Assembly (NCBI RefSeq): GCF_002086815.1
Contig: NZ_MVID01000009.1
Span: 62,001 to 126,000 of the forward strand
DNA: 64,000 bases
Direction of reading: 5' to 3'
Source of the DNA: Mycolicibacterium parafortuitum
Lineage (GTDB): Bacteria; Actinomycetota; Actinomycetes; Mycobacteriales; Mycobacteriaceae
The notes beneath the pieces are model-generated. The model saw nothing but the letters and a program-made list of their open reading frames with translations. It ran no database searches and had not been told where the DNA came from. The translations under genes were made by a program, and so were the position numbers. Positions 33,894-42,493 of the stretch are shown in pieces. How positions within the stretch are numbered: position 1 is the first letter of the stretch; each line of letters starts with the position of its first letter.

Positions 33894-36113
33894 CTAAACG
33901 AAACTACCCCGCACTCCGCGAATTAGCCGCTTAGAAATCCCTTGCAAAAGAACTTCGGGGGCGCCACCGTCCTCTTCGTTCACGAACACCATGACATCCC
34001 GTTCGGCACGACTGATCGCCAGGTAGAGCAGCGACAGCAACCGGCTTTTCTCGTTAGGGGCAACGTAGGGGGCCTGAAGGTCGGGAATGCCAGCAACAAT
34101 GACCGTCTCGAACTGCAAACCAGCAAGATACTCTGCAGGCCCAACCAGTAACCCACGGCGCCGATAGCCTAAGCCATCAACGTCGCCCCGGCCGGTGATA
34201 GACGCGACGTGATAACGCCCTGACTGAGAAATTTGATGCGCTAAATTGGTAAATCGAGGCCATTGGCGCGTATCAACAACTGCTAACGCCACCCGCCCGT
34301 GCGGGTAGACATCCCGAATTACGCGGTATATGTCAGTTTCTTCTGAATTATGAGATTCCGAAGTTGTTAATGTTGGAATAGGGCCATCGTCCTTAGTCGA
34401 TTCCACTTTTGAAAAATCGATATCCCACTCATGCCCTAAGTTGTGAGTCGGAAAGAACAAGTGAATATGTTTGATCAACTCCAAGATCTGCGGCGTGAAG
34501 CGGTGAATTCTAGTTAGCTCAAGGTTGGTAACCTCCCCGAAAGAAATTTCGGGAGCAAAATTAGTGGATGACTGCACGTGGTCCGCAGCGATTCCAATAA
34601 ATGATTCCGACGGCGACTGTCGTGGATCAAGAGCCATGAATATCTTCGGATAACTTCTCACGTCGCGGGTCAAGTAGTGCAGAACCTGCCGTTCAAGCGG
34701 ACTAAACAAATGAAACTCATCGACAAAAACAAGATCATACCCCTCATCTTTGCGTGACCTGTTCCATGCATGGGTTTCGAGGTGGCTCAGAAAGTCTGCC
34801 AGTACCTGGTCTGAAGTCATTAACGAGCGCGCTTCGAGACCCTCCATGAAGCGCGTGTACAGCAGAAATACAACCTCTAGGTCAGCCCTCGATGAAAGGG
34901 GCAACATCCATGGTGCTCGCGGAATCTGAAAATACCTTGTATCGGAACCCGCTCCGGGGAATATCGCGGCTGCGCCTATGACCGAACCGAATTCAACCAA
35001 GAGGTCCCATGCCAAAGCGCTCCGGTCCTGTTCATTAGCGGAGTCGAGTCTCGATCGAAGTTCACTAGAAGCTTTTGCACGGTATGTAACCCAGTCGCCC
35101 TCGACAAAATTATCGATCACGTCCATAATTTCGTCTAACTGTGCCTGCTTTCCGCTGAAGCTGTCCTCTCCAAGTACGGTGAAAGTCGAAACACTTGATG
35201 CATATGCGGGTGAAATATTCTCGGCAATTTCAAGCAGCGGGAAGACATCTATTTCTGGCAGCGGCCCGAGGCTCATCGAATCAATGGACTCGGAAATCTC
35301 TGTGGCTAGCGACCAACTATGCGTTGTGACAAGGACGCGGATGTCCTGATCTACCTGCCTCGCTCGAAGGACCTCCGCAATCGCCTTCATGGTGAGAGCG
35401 AGGGTTTTCCCAGAACCTGCGGGGCCGCGTAACCGAATTGAACTTGTCGCCGGCGCGTCGATGAAGGATCGCTGATCGTCACTAATCGCCTCAAGCCATC
35501 GATCATATGACCAACCCTTGGTTGGCGACTGAGATAGCGCAGGCAGGTACATATCCACATCAGCTGCGCTGGACTGGCCTTCGAAGAAATCCGTTGCTGA
35601 CTGGATGACTCTGTTCCACTGGGCTTCCAAATCAGGAAGCGTGGGCCTGCCCGCGAGATCGAAATCTTCGAGGGTGGTTTTGCTGTCCGATGTAGTAGTG
35701 CGCCAATACACGACATCTGACCGGGTCCCGGGCAATACCTCCGCAATCCAGCGTGTTTCACTCGCCCCTCTGGGAACCGCGAAAAATGCGACAAGATTGC
35801 CGTGCTTGTACTGGTGCCAACCTCTGGGTAAGGATAGCTTCCCAGAAATCTTGACGCGGTCAACAAAAGAGGCCATCCGCCCTAGAACGCTGCGACGAGA
35901 TCTAGCTAGATCCGCCGGAGTGTGCTTGTCCGTCCATCCTTCGTCGCGAATAAGTACTACACGCTGTGTCTCGAGATCATCGTTAGCCGTAACCAAGTAC
36001 TCAGCTTCGTCTGTCTCGCTCAGGTGGAGGTCGACGGATGCATCTACCGCCTCTGGCGCCAAACCTGTCGCTAGAACGCGGAGTGCGTTCGCGGACGTAA
36101 CAAGAGGCTTCAT
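33894..36113 (-). CDS. SF1 (UvrD-like) helicase, island cargo
   Basis: A 739-residue superfamily-1 helicase. Residues 1-200 have no recognised domain. The core has Walker A LRGPAGSGKTLALTMKAIAE (about 228-247), a Walker B/DE box LVFVDEFHLFSPLERQV (about 470), motif III MALDPRQS (about 498), the motif-IV Arg in LTRIHRFTP (about 535), and the C-terminal motifs GLQFETVIVAGI (about 668) and YLAISRAERDVMVFV (about 700). It should translocate on DNA or RNA; no nuclease is visible. The ATG overlaps the partner's stop (ATGA), so the two form a unit. AT-rich codons and position indicate mobile-element cargo. A defence function is inferred. Confidence 0.8.
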   Translation of the reverse strand: MKPLVTSANALRVLATGLAPEAVDASVDLHLSETDEAEYLVTANDDLETQRVVLIRDEGWTDKHTPADLARSRRSVLGRMASFVDRVKISGKLSLPRGWHQYKHGNLVAFFAVPRGASETRWIAEVLPGTRSDVVYWRTTTSDSKTTLEDFDLAGRPTLPDLEAQWNRVIQSATDFFEGQSSAADVDMYLPALSQSPTKGWSYDRWLEAISDDQRSFIDAPATSSIRLRGPAGSGKTLALTMKAIAEVLRARQVDQDIRVLVTTHSWSLATEISESIDSMSLGPLPEIDVFPLLEIAENISPAYASSVSTFTVLGEDSFSGKQAQLDEIMDVIDNFVEGDWVTYRAKASSELRSRLDSANEQDRSALAWDLLVEFGSVIGAAAIFPGAGSDTRYFQIPRAPWMLPLSSRADLEVVFLLYTRFMEGLEARSLMTSDQVLADFLSHLETHAWNRSRKDEGYDLVFVDEFHLFSPLERQVLHYLTRDVRSYPKIFMALDPRQSPSESFIGIAADHVQSSTNFAPEISFGEVTNLELTRIHRFTPQILELIKHIHLFFPTHNLGHEWDIDFSKVESTKDDGPIPTLTTSESHNSEETDIYRVIRDVYPHGRVALAVVDTRQWPRFTNLAHQISQSGRYHVASITGRGDVDGLGYRRRGLLVGPAEYLAGLQFETVIVAGIPDLQAPYVAPNEKSRLLSLLYLAISRAERDVMVFVNEEDGGAPEVLLQGISKRLIRGVRGSFV

Positions 36114-36940
36114 TTCAACGCATCTCCCATGAGCTCAAAATAGACATCGCGGGCCTCTTCGTACTCATGAGGTAGCCCAATAGCCATGAACACGGTGGCA
36201 AAGCGCTGAACCAGCGCGTGTGTGTAGCGATCGCGTAGTCGGGAGATGCGCTTGTATTTGGCATCCCTATGTTTCGGGCCGATGGCAACTTCAGGCTCCC
36301 AGACCTGCTCTAGGTGGCGGAGGTATGCGAAGTATCCTCTGTCGTGAGATGCGGCAAATGTGCTGATGAACATCGCATCACCAGGAGGGCGCTGATAGGC
36401 CTCCCTTACCGGATCCAGCACTCTTGCGACAGCATTCTTACGCGTAGGCGGTTTATCGCCGCCCAATTGGCCGTCGACGAGGTTTCTCAAGGCCTGATTC
36501 AGTTCGTCCGCGGACGCGTCTAATTGCTGAATCGATTCGATTGCAGCCCTGGCGATTACGGCATCTTTCTCAAGCAGCTTCAAGGCTTGGATTATGGAGT
36601 CCGCGGACTCTTCCGTGGTCCAGTGCCGCAATCGCTCCGCAGACACTCGCGGCCCGCCGATGCGGTCTAGTATTTTGAGCAACTCGCCAACAGGCTTCTC
36701 CACGAGTCGGTTTCGCACACGAGGGACTACCATCTCGAGAAGATACTCTTCGGCTGTCAGTAGTGGTATGCAAGTGACTCGACCATGATGCTTGTTGAAA
36801 GCGAGGTCGCAATCGGCCGTAATCACCATTAGGTGGCGCTCCCACATTGCAGCATTGATATCAATGGCCTCCAGAATGTCACCTTGGCGAAGAGGCTCCG
36901 ATGTGCTGAAATCACAAAATTCGGCAAACACATCGGCCAT
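36110..36940 (-). CDS. Uncharacterised partner of the helicase
   Basis: A 276-residue protein without a named family I recognise. It contains LRQGDILEAIDI (about 17-28) and MVITADCDLAFNKHHG (about 37-52), a repeatedly occurring GDIL...TxxCDL pattern, and a helical rest with basic patches (RYTHALVQRFATVF). The Cys could be catalytic or metal-binding. It starts 32 nt after the second recombinase's stop and overlaps the helicase start by 4 nt; it is probably co-transcribed with both. A ribosome site AAGGGGA precedes the ATG. The frame opens at 37054, but the family-like part begins here. Confidence 0.6.
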   Translation of the reverse strand: MADVFAEFCDFSTSEPLRQGDILEAIDINAAMWERHLMVITADCDLAFNKHHGRVTCIPLLTAEEYLLEMVVPRVRNRLVEKPVGELLKILDRIGGPRVSAERLRHWTTEESADSIIQALKLLEKDAVIARAAIESIQQLDASADELNQALRNLVDGQLGGDKPPTRKNAVARVLDPVREAYQRPPGDAMFISTFAASHDRGYFAYLRHLEQVWEPEVAIGPKHRDAKYKRISRLRDRYTHALVQRFATVFMAIGLPHEYEEARDVYFELMGDALK

Positions 36941-36972
36941 CGGTGCGTCCCCTTGATGTCTGTTGGTACCGA

Positions 36973-38487
36973 TCATGCGCCGCTGCCACCACGACTCTCG
37001 ACTCGAATCGCCGAATACCGAACCCAAGGCTGCGCTGCGAGTGCAGCGTGCCAATGCACCACTTGGTCGCTGTAGCCCAACATCTCGGCAACGACCGGAG
37101 GCGGTACCTGGATCACGAGTTCGCGCAGTGCAGTGTTACGAGCCCCCAGCAGGTCGATCCCGAGCCACCGAAGACGATCCATCAGTGTGTTGGGGTGTAG
37201 GTGCTCGCCGGGCCGATACCCCGGAAACAGCCAGGGATTGTCTGCTCCTGCTGTGCGAAGGTTTGGCCTGTTGGTGACGTGGCTCTTGAGCAGTGCAGCG
37301 AATGGCTCAGGAACGGGCGAGGGAGTAACGCCGAGTTCGAGCGATAGTCCGTCGGGAGAGACAAGCACCTTGCTCATCGGTATGGCTGCGACCTTCACGA
37401 GTGGCTGGGCGTAGAGCAGTAGCAGCGTTCCGGCGACCCGGTAGGGGAGCGATTCGCTGTCGCCGGACAGAAGCTCTCGAATCCACTCGAGCCGCTGATC
37501 TTGCGTGAGAACCCGGACCGTCTTGGCCTGTCGATGTCCGAGCGTGATTGATCGGTTGACCCGCATCTTTTGGCACCAAATGATGAACGTCCGGATGAGG
37601 TGCCGTGTGGTCGGACCCCCTGCGACCCAAAGGTCCACGTCTTGCTGTGTGCAGTCGGCGATAGTTCGGCCACGTTCAGTTCGAAGCCACTCGAGGAACT
37701 TCAGTGCCTCAGTGATGTCCTGCTTCGAGGCGTGAACGGGTCCGCGCGTCGGCTTCCCGGCGAGTGCCAACTCGTTGATACGTTTGAGGTGGTGCCAAAA
37801 AGCGAATTGCCTTATCGGCTGCGCTATCTCGGCGTCAGACACCGGGCGCAGCTTGTCTTCGATCCACCGCTCGAAGTAGGCAAGATACTTATCACGTGCG
37901 GTAATTACGTCATGGTGCTGCAGGATGGCCCGTAGGTGGTCGACGTGCCGGCCCGCGGGCTCGTACTGGTCCAGGCCGTCGTGGGTGAGGGGAGTGGTGC
38001 CATCTCCGAGGGAGCGTAGGAGTGCTTGAACCTTGTCCGATCGTTTCCACGTGATGATGCTCTCGGCGCGATCGGCTGCGCACAGGGCGTCGATAAGTTG
38101 TGTGAAGCTCGCGGGGGAGTCCGGGTGGAGGAACGCCCGCTCAAGGTCTTCGCGGAGGCTGCAACGTGCGCATACATTGCCGCGGTAGGGTCGCCGCTCC
38201 TCGTTGCACGACGTGCAGTAGAAGTTCTGCCGGATACGTGCGCAGTCTCGGCAGACCGCTTGATCGCTGATTTCCAGCCGGCCCGGCAAAAGGCGGTGGA
38301 ATCCGCAGCTGGGACAGTCGCCGTACAGGCTGGTTGCTTCGTAGTAGCAGGAATTGCAGATGCAGCCTTCTGGCCATGTTGCTGCCGTGCGCCGCATCTC
38401 GCGGTGGCAACGAGCGCACTCCATTGATCCGTCGGTGACTTTGGGACGTCCGCGAACGGTATTCCGGCGCAGCGGTTCAATCGTCAT
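36973..38487 (-). CDS. Second tyrosine recombinase with N-terminal zinc ribbons (Tn554 TnpB-like logic)
   Basis: A 504-residue protein. Residues about 15-130 contain several CxxC pairs (CARCHRE, CNSC, CPSC, CRDC, CTSC, CARC), a set of zinc ribbons. The C-terminal half has the tyrosine-recombinase fold: TLLLLYAQPLVKVAAI (about 355-370) where the first catalytic Arg is expected but appears replaced, then ALRELVIQVPPPVVAEMLGY (about 460-480) and a final WHAALAAQPWVRYSAI with a possible Tyr nucleophile. The degenerate residues suggest that it assists the first recombinase. It overlaps the HTH gene by 11 nt. Confidence 0.8.
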   Translation of the reverse strand: MTIEPLRRNTVRGRPKVTDGSMECARCHREMRRTAATWPEGCICNSCYYEATSLYGDCPSCGFHRLLPGRLEISDQAVCRDCARIRQNFYCTSCNEERRPYRGNVCARCSLREDLERAFLHPDSPASFTQLIDALCAADRAESIITWKRSDKVQALLRSLGDGTTPLTHDGLDQYEPAGRHVDHLRAILQHHDVITARDKYLAYFERWIEDKLRPVSDAEIAQPIRQFAFWHHLKRINELALAGKPTRGPVHASKQDITEALKFLEWLRTERGRTIADCTQQDVDLWVAGGPTTRHLIRTFIIWCQKMRVNRSITLGHRQAKTVRVLTQDQRLEWIRELLSGDSESLPYRVAGTLLLLYAQPLVKVAAIPMSKVLVSPDGLSLELGVTPSPVPEPFAALLKSHVTNRPNLRTAGADNPWLFPGYRPGEHLHPNTLMDRLRWLGIDLLGARNTALRELVIQVPPPVVAEMLGYSDQVVHWHAALAAQPWVRYSAIRVESRGGSGA

Positions 38488-38812
38488 CGCTGAGGATCCG
38501 AGCACGTTTGGGGCGGATGGCCTTGTTGAGTTCTACGACGTTCTCTCGGCCGGCGCTGGCGGCCTTCTTGCGGGCGTCGGCAGCGGTGACAGTGACGAGA
38601 TCGTCTGGGCCGCAGTCGAAGATGTCGCAGAGGGCGGCGATGAGCTTCAGAGAGACCCGTTCGGGTCGTTGGTGGACGAGTCGGTAGACCTGTGGCCGTG
38701 ACAGCGTGATGCCGCGTTCATTCAGCCGTGGGATGAGGTCGGTACTGTTGTGCATCTGATTACCCGCCATGAGCTCGGCGAGCCGCCATTGGTAGTCGAC
38801 ATCGCGTTTCAT
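38477..38812 (-). CDS. XRE-type helix-turn-helix protein of the recombinase module
   Basis: A 111-residue DNA-binding protein, with the HTH between about 24 and 75: DLIPRLNERGITLSRPQVYR then RVSLKLIAALCDIFDCGPDD, the standard XRE order. It sits between two recombinases and overlaps both (4 nt with the first, 11 nt with the second), like the small accessory gene of Tn554-type elements. It may act as directionality factor or as repressor at the inverted repeat 39942-39970. Confidence 0.88.
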   Translation of the reverse strand: MKRDVDYQWRLAELMAGNQMHNSTDLIPRLNERGITLSRPQVYRLVHQRPERVSLKLIAALCDIFDCGPDDLVTVTAADARKKAASAGRENVVELNKAIRPKRARILSDDD

Positions 38813-39918
38813 CCGGCGCCGCCGTTCAGCTTCGACTCAAGCGCTGCGGCGATAGTGGCGTCGAGCGCATTTCGCAGCGTTCGGGTGCGGTAGTCGCTGC
38901 TGACACAGCTGTAGATCGCTGTGGTCGACGCGTGCTCATGACCCATTTGGTGCTGAACGAACATCGCATCCCAGCCGGCTTCGAGCAAGTGCGTTGCATA
39001 GGATCGCCGGAACGAGTGGAGATCGAGGCCGGGCGAGAGGTCGAGATCGTCACAGTACCGGCGGAACCGCCTGATGAGTGTGGTTTCCGAGACGAGATTT
39101 CCGCGTTCGCTGGGGAACAGGTCGATCCCGTCGTCCATATGGGGCTGACCATTCTCCAGCCAGTCGACCAGCACTTCGGGCGTCCAATCGAAGACTGTCA
39201 GGACGCTGCGCCGCTTCGGCGGGGAGCCCTTCTTCGCTTTGCCGTATCGCACATGAACCAGGCCGAACTTTCCGAACTCCTTAGCGTGGGGGTTCCTTGC
39301 TAAGTCGACCGTCTGCAAGTGGGCCAGTTCGTTGAACCGCAACCCATACGAGTAGGCGATCTTGAACATCACGGTGTCGCGGTATGCGGGCAGCCAACCC
39401 TTTCTGCTCGAAGCTACGACGGCAGATACCTGCTCGTCGGCATGATCGAAGAAGTCTTGAAGTTCGCGCTTGGTGAATGCGCGTTTCTCGGGCCGGGCCT
39501 CGTTCTCCTGGACGTGTCGAGCGGTATTCCAGTCGAAGAAGACTTGGGAGGGGTGAGTCCCGAACAGTGCTTCGCAGACGCGGTCCCAGCCGTAGTCCGG
39601 ATTGCTGACATAGGAGCAGAATTGTCGCAGGCCGACCTGATACGAACGGATCGACGACTGGGCGAGTCCGTGGATACTCCGAAGATCGCCGAAGAACTCG
39701 TCGACCATGGCGACGGTCCAGGTCCATGGGAACTCGTTCGAGTGCTCGATGAAGCGCTGCACCTGCGTGATGCGTGAGTCGATAGTCTCGAACTGCAGAT
39801 TGCGGCTGAGCTGCTGGTTGCGCCAGCCCTGGAGCATTTCGGCGACTGTCTGTTCTTCGGGGTGCAGGGGCCGGACCGCGTCAACGAGATATGCACGTCC
39901 GACGTCGTCGACTGCCAC
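38809..39918 (-). CDS. Tyrosine recombinase/integrase (Tn554 TnpA-like logic)
   Basis: A 369-residue site-specific recombinase. The N-terminal SAM-like core-binding domain is at about 20-125. The catalytic domain has Arg in AYSYGLRFNELAHLQTVDLA (about 190-210), H-x-x-R in DLHSFRRSYATHLLEAGWDA (about 298-318), HQMGHEHASTTAIYSCVSS (about 322-340) with the His and the Tyr nucleophile. All catalytic residues appear intact. It is the first gene of a unit that runs through the HTH gene, second recombinase, unknown partner and helicase. Just upstream is a perfect 14-bp inverted repeat. Confidence 0.92.
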   Translation of the reverse strand: MAVDDVGRAYLVDAVRPLHPEEQTVAEMLQGWRNQQLSRNLQFETIDSRITQVQRFIEHSNEFPWTWTVAMVDEFFGDLRSIHGLAQSSIRSYQVGLRQFCSYVSNPDYGWDRVCEALFGTHPSQVFFDWNTARHVQENEARPEKRAFTKRELQDFFDHADEQVSAVVASSRKGWLPAYRDTVMFKIAYSYGLRFNELAHLQTVDLARNPHAKEFGKFGLVHVRYGKAKKGSPPKRRSVLTVFDWTPEVLVDWLENGQPHMDDGIDLFPSERGNLVSETTLIRRFRRYCDDLDLSPGLDLHSFRRSYATHLLEAGWDAMFVQHQMGHEHASTTAIYSCVSSDYRTRTLRNALDATIAAALESKLNGGAG

Positions 39919-39941
39919 CCGAAACTCCCGTCTTCTGGTAT

Positions 39942-39970
39942 CAACAGATGAATCAATGATTCATCTGTTG
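39942..39970. repeat. Perfect 14-bp inverted repeat upstream of the recombinase
   Basis: CAACAGATGAATCA (39942-39955) and TGATTCATCTGTTG (39957-39970), one base apart, form a perfect dyad 24 nt upstream of the integrase ATG. It could be the crossover or accessory site of the recombinase, or an operator for the HTH protein. Confidence 0.75.
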
Positions 39971-40133
39971 CATCATCAAGTCAAGACCCCAGGTCAGCGT
40001 GTTGCCGGAACGGCCCACGGGCGTAGCGAGCATGGCTGCCGATACGAGTCCGCAGAGCGGGACGGTGGGCGGAAACTGTTGCAACGCAGCCGAAACCGAC
40101 AGGAAGAGTGGTGGCCGACAAGCGGCCGGGCGT

Positions 40134-40147
40134 TGATTCATCTGATG
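40134..40147. repeat. Third half-site of the recombinase dyad
   Basis: TGATTCATCTGATG matches the right arm of the dyad at 39957-39970 in 13 of 14 positions, in direct orientation, 177 nt away. A set of three sites is expected at recombinase end regions or multi-site operators. Confidence 0.55.
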
Positions 40148-40459
40148 CAATATGCAGTGGTTAATTTGACATAATGTGGCTTATCGGCGATTCGCCGAGC
40201 TGCGGAGGCTCGTCGCGCCACGCGCCTGATGATCAATGTCCTTGATCTCGGCCCGAAAGGATCGCCCCGCCAGGCCCACCCGCGTTTCCAACTTCGAGCG
40301 CGCGCACCAAGGCTCCCATTTCGAATGACTGGGGATCCGACATGTCGACGCTTCCGCACCGGCGGCGAGATGAACGACTTTCGCCATCAGCCGGCCACAC
40401 GCCGCGCACCCTCGCCGGCGCCGCGCCCGCCCCGGCCTCTCCCTTCGCAGCGCGCCATT

Positions 40460-40475
40460 TCGTCACCGTGACGTA
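40460..40475. repeat. Palindromic repeat TCGTCACNGTGACGTA, copy 1
   Basis: It contains the odd palindrome CGTCAC-C-GTGACG. The second copy, 315 nt downstream, differs only in the central base, and the flanks are unrelated. Confidence 0.55.
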
Positions 40476-40774
40476 TTTGTGCACGAAGGGCAACCCCTTT
40501 CGCAGGCCAGAAAGTCCCGAAACATCGACCCGAAGACGTGAGTCGCCGTCCAGCGGCTGGCGTCACGACACGACCCGGGCGGCGTGATATCGAGCGCATT
40601 GGTAGCCCACTCATCGCGCTTTCGATATAGCACCGGCGGGCCCACGTTCGAGCACAATCGCCTTTCGCGGATCCTCCCCCGAAACACAATGCCGTCCGAT
40701 ACAAGCTGAGATGCGGTTCGACGTCGTCGGCCATGGTCATGTCAAACACGTTGCGGCATAGAGGTTCTGCATTA

Positions 40775-40790
40775 TCGTCACAGTGACGTA
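40775..40790. repeat. Palindromic repeat TCGTCACNGTGACGTA, copy 2
   Basis: It contains CGTCAC-A-GTGACG, direct orientation relative to copy 1, 80 nt before the frameshifted gene. It may be an operator or recombination site. Confidence 0.55.
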
Positions 40791-40869
40791 ACTCCTCGGG
40801 TGGCCGCTTGCACCCGTCCCGCCTCGCGGTCAACTGATCGACGAGGTCTAATCCTTCAGCGCCGCGCCA

Positions 40870-42236
40870 ATGGTGCCACCCGCTGAGCGTCCGGCACCCG
40901 CCCAGGGCGGGTGCCGGGTGCAGTGGGTGGCGCGCCACCTTCCCCGGGCCGAGGCGCGCTTCGCCGAGCTTCTCGACGATCCTGTTCACGCCGAAGTGCG
41001 CGAGCAGGCTACCCAGCTTGCCGACCGATTGGGCCTCTACCTTCCCGCCGCCACCGTGCTCTCCGAGCTGCAGCGCCTGGGCATGGATCCACACGGCGAC
41101 GAGGCCCAGGTGCTGCTGCACGCCGCCGGCCCCTACCTACGACGCGGAGACTGGTTTGAGAACGCGGCCGTTGATGGCCTTCAGCAAGCAGCGACCGCTG
41201 TCGACGAAGCCTTCGCCCGCGACCCGGCGCCGACCTCGGATGCGCTGCTGCATGCGCTTACCGCCATCGGGATGCCGCTGGTCACCGCGGCGGTCTACCT
41301 GCGCTCCGCGAGGACTGGCGCAGCTTAGGCGACGTCTGGGTTCGATGGGGCGACTCGGCATTCACCCAGATCGAGGCGGTGCTGCACGCGCGCCACTTCC
41401 CTGCGACACCCGAAGAGATCTCTCCGGCGCTCGGTTCGGGCGTGTCGCTGGAGCGGATCCGCGAAGCGATGTCGGCCGACCCGCGATTCCTTCGCGTCAC
41501 CCGTCGCACCTGGGGGCTGCGCATCTGGGATCTACCCGCCCACGCCGGCATATCCGGCGAGATCGGAGCCCGCATCGACGCTGCCGGCGGCCGGATCAAC
41601 ACCCGCGAACTGATCACCATGCTGCGTGCCGAGATTCCCGACGTGGCCGAATCCTCGATCAGAACCCACCTCACCGACAGCTTGGCGTTCATCAGCGACG
41701 GCGCGACAGTCCGGCGACGCACCGCCGACGACCCGTGGCCGCCAGTACCGCCGCTGCGGGCCGCGCGCGGCGCATACCGCAACGGCGCCAACGAAATCCG
41801 GCTGGCCCTGCCGGTGAAACCGGACCTACTGCGCGGATCGGGGCAATCGCTGCACCCCGCCGTGGCCGCAGCGCTCGGGTTGAGTCCCGATGAGCGCCGC
41901 GAGTTCGACAGCGCACAAGGCCCTGTGGCAGTGCTCTGGCGGCTGGTGTCGACCAACGGACCCATGATCGCATCCCTTCGCGCACAGGCCCGCGCCGTCA
42001 ACGCCCAAGGCTTGGACACGTTGCTGCTGATCTTCACCCTCGACAACGCATCGCTAACCGTAGAACGCCTCGGCGCCGACGTCACCGGGCTTGCTCGACT
42101 GCGACGCCTGCTGGGACGGCCCGTGCGAACTCCCGAGGCTGCGCTGGCAACCAGCCTGGACTGTCCGCGAAAGGATGTGGCCGCTGTCCTGCGCCGCCGC
42201 GGGGATGAGGACATCGCGGCGCTACTTAAATCGTGA
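40870..42236 (+). pseudogene. Frameshifted actinobacterial HTH-type hypothetical protein
   Basis: Two ORFs in different frames together form one protein. The first (to 41328) contains ARFAELLDDPVHAEVREQAT and a helical region. In the second frame the text continues LREDWRSLGDVWVRWGDSAF and then HARHFPATPEEISPALGSGV, with winged-helix features (RIDAAGGRINTREL) and a C terminus LDCPRKDVAAVLRRRGDEDI. The switch occurs near 41300, where loss of one base (shift -1) explains it. The N terminus also looks short, as if cut. It may be a true pseudogene linked to the island's insertion or a sequencing error. Confidence 0.65.
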
Positions 42237-42432
42237 CTTCTCGACTATCGGCCTGGCTACCGACGTTCGGTAGCGGCGCCATCGAGCGTGCCCCGCGCAT
42301 TCGGAAGGCGGGCCGGCCACGACGCTCCGCCGTGAATGGCGCGGCCCACCGACAGAGTCACCAGCCACATTCCGTGAAGGTCTCGAGGTCCATGCCTTTT
42401 ATGCTCGTACCTACTGCGGGCGCGGCGCTGAC

Positions 42433-42452
42433 GTACCAAGTATGATATACCA
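42433..42452 (+). promoter_or_regulatory. GntR-type operator with embedded -10, Mo-hydroxylase operon
   Basis: The 20-mer GTACCAAGTATGATATACCA is the exact reverse complement of 57649-57668 upstream of the CoA ligase. It holds the palindrome TGATATACCA and the -10-like TATGAT (42441-42446). It ends 41 nt before the GTG at 42494. A repressor bound here would block the polymerase. Confidence 0.75.
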
Positions 42453-42493
42453 CGTTTCAGCGATATCGGATCCTCGCGAGGAGTATCACCGCC

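Larger units (their letters stand above)
39971..40869. other. About 900-nt non-coding right end of the island
   Basis: No convincing gene is present; ORFs here are GC-rich artefacts. The content is: the third half-site (40134-40147), a 7-bp palindrome TCGGCGA-T-TCGCCGA (40184-40198), and two copies of TCGTCACNGTGACGTA (40460-40475 and 40775-40790). The island-chromosome junction probably lies in this stretch, since composition turns GC-rich from about 40200. Confidence 0.5.

Noticed and set aside
37000..40200. RIT-type trio of tyrosine recombinases
   Set aside because: Only two recombinases plus an HTH protein are present, so Tn554-like organisation fits better.
40387..41121. 244-codon minus-strand ORF at the island's right end
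   Set aside because: It is a shadow of the frameshifted plus-strand gene and has no recognisable protein.
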